Source of the DNA: Ignavibacteriales bacterium
Lineage (GTDB): Bacteria; Bacteroidota; Ignavibacteria; Ignavibacteriales; Melioribacteraceae
Reading direction: 5' to 3'
NCBI GenBank assembly: GCA_016929735.1
Contig: JAFGID010000305.1
Coordinates: 1-15,918, forward strand
DNA: 15,918 nt
Part shown: one piece after another, positions 9,501-15,642 of the stretch
Position numbering within the stretch: the stretch's first letter is position 1
Layout of the letters: every line of letters begins with the position of its first letter
The notes under the pieces: generated by a model
The model's input: the letters and a program-made list of their open reading frames with translations, nothing else
Databases searched by the model: none
Told to the model about the DNA's origin: nothing
Program-made: the position numbers and the translations under genes

Positions 9501-9758
9501 TACGCACGAGAATTTATTAATCGAGTACAAAACTTAAGAAAGGATAATGACTTTGATATTGTAGATAGGATTTCAATAAAAGTTGATACAGATGAAAAAC
9601 TTTTTAATTATATTAATAATCATATTTCTTACGTTAGGGATGAAACATTAGCTGACTTAGTAAATCAAGAAAAAATTTCTGATAACACAAATAATAAATT
9701 CCAAGTCGGTGAATTTGATTGTAAAATTGAAATAAATAAAATTGAAAAAAATAAATAG
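6588..9758 (+). CDS. ileS: Isoleucyl-tRNA synthetase
   Basis: It charges tRNA-Ile with isoleucine and edits valine. The start chosen is ATG 6588 (MFKEYKNNYSYPKIEEEILKF), giving 1056 residues and the N-terminus usual for the long bacterial/eukaryote-like IleRS. An in-frame TTG at 6546 would add 14 residues without family support and overlap the previous gene. Domains in order: Rossmann fold with the class I signature at 55-58; CP1 editing domain with WTTTPWT near 228-234 and GSGIVHIAPAFGADD at 316-330; the second half of the catalytic core with KMSKS at 602-606; anticodon-binding helices from about 685. I see no C-terminal cysteine zinc finger of the kind found in the E. coli type. The signature reads GIHH in place of HxGH. 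This matches the GxHH form described in some IleRS2 enzymes highly resistant to mupirocin. No T-box leader is visible. Confidence 0.97.
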   Translation: MFKEYKNNYSYPKIEEEILKFWSENNIFEKSLQKRKDSKNYVFYEGPPTANGKPGIHHVMARTLKDIICRYKTIQGYLVTRKAGWDTHGLPVEIEVEKTLGIKNKSEIPEYGIAKYNQACKNSVFTYLDLWEKMTDRMGYWINMEHPYITCTNEYIESLWWALKKLFDKGLIYKDYKIVPQCPRSETVLSSHELALGYKQTKDPSVYVLMKLKKSKIAQYNNTYFLVWTTTPWTLISNVALAVGAEIDYVKIKTDEKFLILAESRLSVIKNEYEIIERFRGKDLANQEYEQLLNYLPVDKKGFYVIEGDFVSLDDGSGIVHIAPAFGADDYEMLKKFNLPFLQPVTRNGLFTKEVTDFAGMFVKDADAGIIDKLKAEGKLYKKETIVHSYPFSWRFDNVPVIYYARESWFIKTTAIADRMVELNKTINWFPKEVGAGRFGNWLEENKDWALSRDRFWATPLPIWINEDGDMFAVGSIEELKEGFIEKDGKRISIKDIEEIDLHKPFVDEVKFEKNGKIYTRTPELIDAWFDSGAMPFAQHHYPFENKELFENNFPCDFISEGIDQTRGWFYTLHALGTLLFDSVAYKNVLVNELILDKKGLKMSKSRGNTVDPFMLFDKYGADATRWYLIINSPPWRPTLFDEDGIIEVQRKFFGTLINTYSFFALYANIDKIDFNKEFIPFNERPEIDRWIISKLSSLCKTFERYMDEYDMTKAARAVSDFTIDDLSNWYVRRNRRRFWKSEVNKNKTSAYQTLFECLLTISELISPIAPFISEELYQNLKIVLNDKSNESIHLKDFPEIDYYDGELEEKMDIAQRIVFLARAIRARTNLKVRQPLKKIMVAIDSSKKQAVEKMKDIILEEINIKELFILEDDSSLVKKSAKPNFKSIGPKYGKIAQQVANQIKFFDKIQVEQIEKEGFIEIIVEDVKVNIKLEDIEIVSVQIEGWVIESDNKITVAIDTELTEELISEGYAREFINRVQNLRKDNDFDIVDRISIKVDTDEKLFNYINNHISYVRDETLADLVNQEKISDNTNNKFQVGEFDCKIEINKIEKNK

Positions 9759-9764
9759 AGGAAG
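9757..9764 (+). promoter_or_regulatory. Ribosome-binding site for the DksA-like gene
   Basis: AGAGGAAG overlaps the ileS stop codon and precedes the ATG at 9767 by 2 bases. The core GAGG is 5 bases from the ATG. It supports the start and close coupling to ileS. Confidence 0.6.
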
Positions 9765-9766
9765 TC

Positions 9767-10417
9767 ATGGCAAAAGAAAAAAATAATAAGAAAAAACCTG
9801 TAAAAACAATTAAGAAAAAAACCACTAAGGTTGAAAAGAAAAGCATTCCAAGGAAAAAACTTGTGAGTAAAAAAACAGTACCAACAAAAAAAAATGTTTC
9901 TGCTAAAAAAAACATTATAGTAAAAAAAACTAGTACGATAAAAAAGTCATCAGGTAAACTTGTCGAGGTTATATCTCCAACTAAAAAAATCAAGAAAATT
10001 AAAGGTTATTCGGCTTCTGATCTTGAAATGTTCAAAAAACTTATTTTGGAAAAAAGGAACGAAATAATTGAGCAACTTCAAGTGCTAAAAGAACAAATGG
10101 ATGACCAAAATACAGGTCAATATGTTAATGAAAATTCTCCTTATTCTCTCCACATGGCTGAACAAGGAACAGATGCCCAAGAACGTGAAAAATTGTATCT
10201 ATGGGCGCAACGCGAGAATAAATTTCTTGGATACTTAGAGGAGGCTTTACAAAGAATTGAAAAGGGAACGTATGGTATTTGTATCGAATGTATTGATGAG
10301 CCACAATATCTATGTCCGACATGTCCGCTGATTCCCAAAGAACGGCTTATTGCTGTTCCGCATACCCAACATTGTCGAGAGATAAAGGAAAAAATGTCTG
10401 AACGTAAAAACTTTTAA
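9767..10417 (+). CDS. DksA/TraR-type zinc-finger protein with lysine-rich N-terminal tail
   Basis: The C-terminal half (about 82-216) resembles DksA/TraR regulators, which enter the RNA polymerase secondary channel. A helical hairpin spans 83-165, with DAQE at 136-139 near the place of the DksA tip acidic pair. The characteristic GTYGICIEC and PLIPKERLIAVP follow. The cysteine layout is unusual: CxxC at 172/175, an extra CxxC at 183/186, then Cys203, with Ile at 206 where the usual last Cys would be. Residues 1-80 are histone-H1-like, with about 30 lysines. KK pairs recur at 35, 41, 47, 53 and 59, preceded by RK at 29. A basic tail of this kind suggests nucleic-acid binding. The position between ileS and lspA is that of B. 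subtilis ylyA, a TraR/DksA-family gene. Transcription control is the likely role; its targets are unknown. Confidence 0.88.
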   Translation: MAKEKNNKKKPVKTIKKKTTKVEKKSIPRKKLVSKKTVPTKKNVSAKKNIIVKKTSTIKKSSGKLVEVISPTKKIKKIKGYSASDLEMFKKLILEKRNEIIEQLQVLKEQMDDQNTGQYVNENSPYSLHMAEQGTDAQEREKLYLWAQRENKFLGYLEEALQRIEKGTYGICIECIDEPQYLCPTCPLIPKERLIAVPHTQHCREIKEKMSERKNF

Positions 10418-10435
10418 AAAATCAGGAACTTTTCT

Positions 10436-11071
10436 GTGAGATTATTATTTGTATCTTTATTTATTGTTATAGCTGACCAAATAACAAAATTATTTGTTAA
10501 GGGTTTTTCAATTCCATTTTTGGATATTAACGTATCAGGTATGCATTATGGTGAAAGTATTGATATTATAGGAAGTTTAGTTAGATTTACCTATGTTGAA
10601 AATCCGGGAATGGCATTTGGGCTAGACCTTGGTGAAGGTTCTAAATTATTTCTTTCTCTTTTTTCTATTATAGCCAGCATTGCTCTAATTTATTATTTAT
10701 TTAAAATTCAAGATAGAAAACTACCTTATAGACTTGCAATTGCATTTATACTTGGAGGTGCAATCGGAAATTTAATTGATAGAACATTCTACGGTGTTTT
10801 CTATGGTTATGACTCAATATTTTATGGACGAGTTGTAGACTTCATCAGTATTGATTTCTTTGATTTCACTCTATTCGGTCATACTTATGAGCGTTGGCCG
10901 ATTTTTAATATCGCCGATTCATTTGTAACGATTGGAGTATTTATGCTAATTATTTTTCATCGAAAACCACATAAAGCTAAAGAAGACAATATAGTTAAAA
11001 CTACTGCTGAAGAAAAAATTGATACGATAATAATAGAAGACAAAGAAAGCGAGAAATTTTCTACAGAATAA
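10436..11071 (+). CDS. lspA: Lipoprotein signal peptidase (signal peptidase II)
   Basis: This inner-membrane aspartyl protease removes the signal peptide from prolipoproteins after lipid attachment at the lipobox cysteine. Family motifs are ADQITK at 13-18, ENPGMAFG at 55-62, GNLIDR at 111-116 with catalytic Asp115, and FNIADSF at 157-163 with catalytic Asp161. Four hydrophobic helices are expected, the first near 1-14. The segment between the two catalytic aspartates is about 17 residues longer than in E. coli LspA, as is common in Bacteroidota versions. After the last helix a charged tail of about 36 residues (176-211) extends beyond the usual end. The start is GTG at 10436, 18 bases after the preceding stop, with AGGAA at 10424-10428. 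It is the fixed neighbour of ileS in many bacteria. Confidence 0.95.
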   Translation: MRLLFVSLFIVIADQITKLFVKGFSIPFLDINVSGMHYGESIDIIGSLVRFTYVENPGMAFGLDLGEGSKLFLSLFSIIASIALIYYLFKIQDRKLPYRLAIAFILGGAIGNLIDRTFYGVFYGYDSIFYGRVVDFISIDFFDFTLFGHTYERWPIFNIADSFVTIGVFMLIIFHRKPHKAKEDNIVKTTAEEKIDTIIIEDKESEKFSTE

Positions 11072-11098
11072 TCTTTTACTTTATGCTACTAACGTAAG

Positions 11099-12091
11099 AT
11101 GAGCAATATCATCACTGAAAAAAAACATAAATTTATCATTCCTCAGGGTAAAACAAAAGAACGATTAGATGTTTATCTAACAAAATCATTAGAACAAGCA
11201 ACCCGTTCGAGAGTTCAAAAATTAATTAAAGCTAATTGTGTTTCGGTAAACGGTAAATTTGAAAGAGCAAACTATATAATCAATCCAAATGATGTTATCG
11301 AAGTAGCAATACCTGTATCACCGCGTCCAGATAAAAATGAGCCAGAAAATATTCCACTAAATATTATCTATGAAGATGATGATTTATTAGTTATTAATAA
11401 ACCAGCAGGAATGGTTGTTCATCCCTCGTGTGGAAATTATACAGGGACACTCGTTAATGCCCTATTATATCACGTAAAAATATTAAGTCATTTAAGAGAT
11501 GAAAGCAAAGCTGGAATAGTTCATCGTCTGGATAAAGATACAAGCGGATTACTCGTTATTGCAAAGGATGAGTGGACACATAATCAGTTAGCAAAACAAT
11601 TTGCCGCACATACAACCCAACGAGAATACTGGGCGATATGTTGGGGATTATTTAAAAAATCTGAAGGCGAAGTTATTGGTAATATAGCCAGAAGCAACAA
11701 AGACAGAAAAATATTTACTGTGAGCAATGATACAGGTAAACACGCTCATACATTCTACAAAGTTTTGGAAGATTATGATTTCTTATCTCTTGTTAAATTA
11801 AATTTAAAAACAGGAAGAACACATCAGATAAGAGTTCATATGTCTTACATTAACCATCCGATTTTTGGCGACCCCACTTATGGTGGGAGAACAATTCGTA
11901 TTGGAACTAACGTTGCAAAGATTAAACAAACGACGGAGAATTTATTAAAGATAATAAATCGACAAGCGCTACATGCTAAAACATTAGGATTTATACATCC
12001 GAAAAGTAAAAAATTCTTGCGGTTTGATTCTGAACTACCGGATGATATGGAAGCAGTAATAAAAAAAGTGAAATTGTTTTCTAAAAATTAA
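11099..12091 (+). CDS. rluD: RluA/RluD-family 23S rRNA pseudouridine synthase
   Basis: The enzyme isomerises uridine to pseudouridine in large-subunit rRNA; the exact target sites cannot be read from the sequence. An S4 RNA-binding domain covers about 19-75 (RLDVYLTK through the SVNG turn). The catalytic domain follows from about 88 (IIYEDDDLLVINKPAGMVVHP). Asp145 in HRLDKDTSG (142-150) is the catalytic aspartate. Further family motifs are the TGRTHQIRVHM block near 240 and HPIFGDPTYGG after it. The 330-residue length is normal for RluD. ATG 11099 is the only suitable start, since the nearer upstream ATG at 11083 meets a stop four codons later. It is the last gene of the operon and the counterpart of B. 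subtilis ylyB. It ends tail to tail with the next gene, with overlapping stop codons. Confidence 0.93.
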   Translation: MSNIITEKKHKFIIPQGKTKERLDVYLTKSLEQATRSRVQKLIKANCVSVNGKFERANYIINPNDVIEVAIPVSPRPDKNEPENIPLNIIYEDDDLLVINKPAGMVVHPSCGNYTGTLVNALLYHVKILSHLRDESKAGIVHRLDKDTSGLLVIAKDEWTHNQLAKQFAAHTTQREYWAICWGLFKKSEGEVIGNIARSNKDRKIFTVSNDTGKHAHTFYKVLEDYDFLSLVKLNLKTGRTHQIRVHMSYINHPIFGDPTYGGRTIRIGTNVAKIKQTTENLLKIINRQALHAKTLGFIHPKSKKFLRFDSELPDDMEAVIKKVKLFSKN

Positions 12092-13044
12092 TAGTGCTTA
12101 TCAGGAATTTCTTCAACAGAACCAAGTTTAGGCAACTTGAATTTATAAGTCCTTTTATATTTATTTGTTAATTGATCTTTCCTTAACCATGGATTAAGTA
12201 ATTTAAATATTCTATATGATACACCCATTTTCTTAGCAAATGCAGGTAGGTCTTCTATTGGAGTATCAATCTCTACGTCAAATGTTTCGATTGGTTGATA
12301 TAAATCATCTTCTTTGAAATAGAAACCATATTTTTCTGGATTTTCAAAAATTATTTTGATTGCTATTATTCTGAAAATATATCTTGATGTTTCCTCATTA
12401 AGCCACATATTGTAGTAGTTCTTTGTCTGTTGTTTGCTCATTTTTTCTTTAATGCCACCAACACCCATATTATATGATGCAGCAGATAAAGTCCAGCTGT
12501 TAAACCTACTATATGCATCAAGCAAATAATCGCATGCAGCATAAGTTGATTTTTCAATATTATATCTCTCGTCTACTTCATCCTCCACTTCCAAACTATA
12601 TTTTATTGCGGCTCCTTCCATAAATTGCCAAAAACCCCTTGCGCCAGCAGGAGAAACAGCATTTTGTAATTCACTTTCTGCAATTGCTAAATATTTAATA
12701 TCATCTGGCACTCCTTTTTCCCTTAGTATTTTTTCAAATAATGGGAACCATCTTGCAGCCCGTTTGAAATATTGGATTGTCGCAGAATGTCTGTACATAT
12801 TAACAATTAATTCTCTATCCAATCTTTCGCGTACGTCAAAATTATCAAGTGGCACTGATTCACCACAGAAATTTACTGTATCAGGTATGGTTGGTGCAAA
12901 TATTTGATAATAATTAACATTGTAATTAACCACCTTAGAAGTGTCAGCACTCTTGAATGAAGTAAATAAAATTAGAGTACTTATGCTAACAATGAATAAA
13001 GTATTACTAATTAAGACTGTTATATTATATTTTTTATTTTCCAT
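12088..13044 (-). CDS. Membrane-anchored or secreted lytic murein transglycosylase (SLT domain, MltD-like)
   Basis: It cleaves the MurNAc-GlcNAc bond of peptidoglycan in the periplasm. Residues 9-29 are a hydrophobic signal peptide or anchor. The SLT domain covers about 103-205: KYLAIAESELQ places the catalytic Glu at 123, followed by SPAGARGFWQF at 131-141, DERYNIEKSTYAACDYL and AASYNMGVGG at 188-197. These are the hallmarks of the MltD-like branch. The C-terminal region (about 258-310, AFAKKMGVSYRIFKLLNPWL) resembles a single degenerate LysM module, suggesting peptidoglycan binding. Full MltD proteins usually have several clear LysM repeats, so this 318-residue form is short. Its stop overlaps that of rluD on the other strand. 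A possible promoter lies 35-67 bases upstream. Confidence 0.9.
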   Translation of the reverse strand: MENKKYNITVLISNTLFIVSISTLILFTSFKSADTSKVVNYNVNYYQIFAPTIPDTVNFCGESVPLDNFDVRERLDRELIVNMYRHSATIQYFKRAARWFPLFEKILREKGVPDDIKYLAIAESELQNAVSPAGARGFWQFMEGAAIKYSLEVEDEVDERYNIEKSTYAACDYLLDAYSRFNSWTLSAASYNMGVGGIKEKMSKQQTKNYYNMWLNEETSRYIFRIIAIKIIFENPEKYGFYFKEDDLYQPIETFDVEIDTPIEDLPAFAKKMGVSYRIFKLLNPWLRKDQLTNKYKRTYKFKLPKLGSVEEIPDKHY

Positions 13045-13078
13045 TTTAGACTCGTCTTGAAACCATTATAAAACTTTA

Positions 13079-13111
13079 ATTGCAATATAATAATAATCTT
13101 AAATATTTCAA
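13079..13111 (-). promoter_or_regulatory. Candidate promoter of the lytic transglycosylase gene
   Basis: Reading the minus strand, TTG (13111-13109) is followed after 19 bases by TATATTGCAAT (13089-13079). This resembles the Bacteroidota arrangement TTG-N17-23-TAnnTTTG, with one T fewer in the second box. It ends 34 bases before the ATG at 13044. The core ATTGCAAT is also a perfect palindrome, so it could instead be a protein-binding site. The -33 part overlaps the end of the EamA gene. Confidence 0.4.
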
Positions 13112-13962
13112 TTTTTATTTTTAAGATAAATTTCATTATAAATTATCGCAAGTACAATTATTACTAATCCAATTATCAGATTTAATAAATTCGTACTCTC
13201 ATTAAATACGATAAGCGAAACAATAATCGCTGTTGGTATTTTTAGATTATTAAATATTGCTAAAGTTCCTATATCAGTTTTTCTCGCACCATAATTCCAT
13301 AAAAAGAAACAGAAACCGGAAGCAATTATACCCAAATACATTAAAGATAATATTTGTTCTGATGTTAAAGATAAATTATCGTAATCAGCACTAATTGCTG
13401 CTGCCATGGCAGTAATCAACATTGCTCCAAGATATAAATATCCAAATACATTTTGGTCCTTAATATCAGGATTCTCACTCATAATTTTCTTATAATAAAT
13501 CTGTCCAAATGCAAATGCAAGATTTGAAATTTGGACAAGAAAAAAACCTTGTATTAAATTCGATGTTTGAAAATCTTTATAAACAACAACACCTGTTCCT
13601 AAACAAGTCAAAACAGCAACCATAAAAATTGTAAAAGAAAATTTCTTGTTAAAGATATCATCAATGATTGAAATATAAATCGGCGTAAAAATTGTAAAAA
13701 GGGCAACCTGGTATGATGGTAAAAATTTAAATGAATAAATATAAGCAATATACATTATGCCATATTGCATTAGACCTGTAAGTGTTAATTTAAATTTTAA
13801 TTTGTTACCTAATGGTCTAATTTTAATAAATGGAATAAAAATCGTAAAAGAAATAAACATTCTTAAAAAAGATACATAGTTAGAATCGAGATTAACCAAA
13901 TTATTCTTAATTAATCCAAAAGAAAAGCCCCAAATAAGTGAAACTATTAAGAGATAAATCAT
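13108..13962 (-). CDS. EamA/DMT-superfamily transporter
   Basis: This is a predicted inner-membrane permease of the drug/metabolite transporter superfamily, most of whose members export amino acids, metabolites or drugs. The 284 residues are almost entirely hydrophobic, with about ten membrane helices arranged as two EamA repeats (about 1-130 and 140-282). Recognisable elements are LIWGFSFGLIK near the N-terminus, the repeated small-residue helices, and YLGIIASGFCFFLWNYGARKTDI near 212-235 in the second repeat. The substrate cannot be told. The ATG at 13962 has no clear Shine-Dalgarno sequence, and a possible promoter lies about 30 bases upstream. It is divergent from the peroxiredoxin gene. 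Confidence 0.88.
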   Translation of the reverse strand: MIYLLIVSLIWGFSFGLIKNNLVNLDSNYVSFLRMFISFTIFIPFIKIRPLGNKLKFKLTLTGLMQYGIMYIAYIYSFKFLPSYQVALFTIFTPIYISIIDDIFNKKFSFTIFMVAVLTCLGTGVVVYKDFQTSNLIQGFFLVQISNLAFAFGQIYYKKIMSENPDIKDQNVFGYLYLGAMLITAMAAAISADYDNLSLTSEQILSLMYLGIIASGFCFFLWNYGARKTDIGTLAIFNNLKIPTAIIVSLIVFNESTNLLNLIIGLVIIVLAIIYNEIYLKNKN

Positions 13963-13988
13963 CTAATTATTTGTAATTATTAATTCTT

Positions 13989-14000
13989 ATTGCAATATAA
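13989..14000 (-). promoter_or_regulatory. Candidate -7 box or palindromic site in the divergent EamA/peroxiredoxin spacer
   Basis: The minus strand reads TTATATTGCAAT, the same 12-mer as upstream of the lytic transglycosylase gene, 27 bases before the EamA ATG. TATTGCAATA at 13988-13997 is a perfect 10-base palindrome in the middle of the 73-bp divergent spacer. It could be a -7 element for the EamA gene or an operator acting on both genes. No TTG is found at the expected upstream distance. Confidence 0.35.
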
Positions 14001-14035
14001 AAAACAAAAATAATTTATAAAAATTTGGAGTTAAA

Positions 14036-14515
14036 ATGTCATTAAAATTAGGCGATGCAGCACCAAACTTTAATTTAAAAAGTCATACACTTGAAGATAT
14101 TTCATTAAGTCAATTCAAGAATAAATCTAATGTTATAATTTTATTTTTCCCATTCGTAAATACTGCCACTTGCGAAAAAGAGTTGTGTACGATAAGAGAT
14201 GGAATGGCAAAATATAATGATTTGAACGCAGAAGTTCTTGCTATCAGCGTTGATAGTCCATTCTCACAAAAATTATGGGCAGAAAAGAATAGATTTAATT
14301 TCCCTGTTCTAAGTGATTTCAATAAAGAAGTTTGTCAAAATTACGGTGCTTATTATGATGTATTCGCACCGGGTAAATTTGATTACAAAGGTGTAGCCAA
14401 GAGATCGGCTTTCATAGTCAATAAAGCTGGAATAATAAAATATATCGAAATACTTGAAGACCCAAGCAAAGAACCTGATTATGAGGCTATTCAAAAGGTA
14501 TTATCGGATTTATAG
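14036..14515 (+). CDS. bcp: Peroxiredoxin, Bcp/PrxQ-type
   Basis: A thioredoxin-fold peroxidase that reduces hydrogen peroxide and organic hydroperoxides in the cytoplasm. The active-site motif is P39-x3-T43-x2-C46 within FFPFVNTATC, so Cys46 is the peroxidatic cysteine. Cys51 lies five residues later, the spacing of the resolving cysteine in Bcp/PrxQ proteins. Arg123 in KRSAFIV is the expected active-site arginine. Cys100 is an additional cysteine. The sequence around the active site (FFPFVNTATCEKEL) also recalls AhpE-like 1-Cys enzymes, so the subfamily is less certain than the family. The length of 159 residues is normal. A GGAG at 14027-14030 precedes the ATG. It stands alone, between a divergent promoter region and a bidirectional terminator. 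Confidence 0.92.
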   Translation: MSLKLGDAAPNFNLKSHTLEDISLSQFKNKSNVIILFFPFVNTATCEKELCTIRDGMAKYNDLNAEVLAISVDSPFSQKLWAEKNRFNFPVLSDFNKEVCQNYGAYYDVFAPGKFDYKGVAKRSAFIVNKAGIIKYIEILEDPSKEPDYEAIQKVLSDL

Positions 14516-14536
14516 AAATATTTATTAGTGCCATAT

Positions 14537-14571
14537 AAAAAACTCAGACCTATTTGTGGTTTGAGTTTTTT
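14537..14571. terminator. Bidirectional rho-independent terminator
   Basis: AACTCAGACC (14541-14550) pairs with GGTTTGAGTT (14558-14567), with one G-T wobble and a 7-base loop. The stem is extended by an A-run on the left and a T-run on the right. The flanking A and T runs let it act on both strands. It lies between the converging peroxiredoxin and DUF3137 genes and abuts the stop codon of the latter. Confidence 0.88.
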
Positions 14572-15642
14572 TTATTTCCAAAGACGTTGATTAAGTTGTA
14601 AATCCTCAACTATATCAACGCAAAATTTAAGATTTTCATAAGCTTTGTTTAGTCCATCTCCTTTTGTAAAACTTTTTCCTAATTTCAAATCCATAAATCC
14701 ACCTATAGTAAAAATTGAACAAAAAACATTATTATCAACAAAAGAAAGCATAATTTTATTTCTGATTTTCTTACTCAAGCCCAAAATCGTTTCCATCATT
14801 TTTGTTGATAAAATATATCTTGCTTCAACTTGGTCGGAACTATAAACTACGAATTTTTTTTCAAATTCAGGATTTTCAAGATAGACCAACTCCCCTTTTT
14901 TTGAACTTAATTTCTGAAATGCCTTTGCTAAAAACCCAAATTTCTTTTCATATTTATCTGGTATTATTACCGTTGTTCCACTTATCCTTTTATTAAAATC
15001 AGCCATCATAAATAATCCTTGAAAACTCATCAAGGATTCCATTGTCTGCTTTGTAAATAATGGTTTAATGAAGTGATATGCAAGAATAAAAAGACTTACA
15101 ACTGGGATATACCAAAGAAATCTATTGATTTTTGATTGTGTATGAAAATAAATATCTGCCCATTTAATTTCTACATCTTTGACTTTTCCAGTAAGATAAT
15201 TCTTACAATAAAAAAAATTAAATTTATTTTGCACCGAAGTTGGGAATAATTTACTTTTCGCTAATAATTCCTTATTCACTGACCAATAATTTCCATAAAT
15301 AAAATCGGGTGAAACTGATTTTAATAGTTTAGGAATTAACTTGTTAACTCTCTTATCGAATGCCATTTTAATAAACGAATAAGGAAACATTAAAGCCGTA
15401 ATAAAGATTCCGACATAAGGAAAGACATACTGAAAAGCATCACTTTGTCCAATTTGAGACATTATTTCATCTAATTTGTCAAACCAAAATATTGCCAATA
15501 AAATATAACAAACTGGTAACAATAGCAATAGCTGTATACTTAGAAAGAAACTTGAGCGAAAAAACAGTAGCGGTATCCTCATTCGTTCTAGGTTTTTCAA
15601 TTCGGGTTCAACTTCCCGAAATATTTGCTCGAATGTTTTCAA
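14572..15642 (-). CDS. DUF3137 domain membrane protein
   Basis: The function is unknown; the family is often encoded next to LemA, as here. Membrane helices are predicted at about 32-54 and 72-92. The rest contains the DUF3137 hallmarks: FQGLFMMADFNKRISGTTV near 207-225 and ENPEFEKKFVVYSSDQVEARYIL near 256-278. A third hydrophobic stretch at about 174-196 lies within the domain, just before the FxGLF strand. I would not expect it there, and it may be a membrane-dipping insert. The start is TTG at 15642, directly after the LemA stop (TAA at 15645-15643), with no Shine-Dalgarno sequence. Translation may rely on coupling to lemA. An alternative start is Met21. The length is 356 residues. Confidence 0.85.
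   Translation of the reverse strand: MKTFEQIFREVEPELKNLERMRIPLLFFRSSFFLSIQLLLLLPVCYILLAIFWFDKLDEIMSQIGQSDAFQYVFPYVGIFITALMFPYSFIKMAFDKRVNKLIPKLLKSVSPDFIYGNYWSVNKELLAKSKLFPTSVQNKFNFFYCKNYLTGKVKDVEIKWADIYFHTQSKINRFLWYIPVVSLFILAYHFIKPLFTKQTMESLMSFQGLFMMADFNKRISGTTVIIPDKYEKKFGFLAKAFQKLSSKKGELVYLENPEFEKKFVVYSSDQVEARYILSTKMMETILGLSKKIRNKIMLSFVDNNVFCSIFTIGGFMDLKLGKSFTKGDGLNKAYENLKFCVDIVEDLQLNQRLWK

Noticed and set aside
9634..9993. 119-residue minus-strand open frame rich in Phe, Leu and Val
   Set aside because: It is the antisense shadow of the lysine-rich (A-run) part of the DksA-like gene, which yields hydrophobic codons automatically; no ribosome-binding site or family resemblance.
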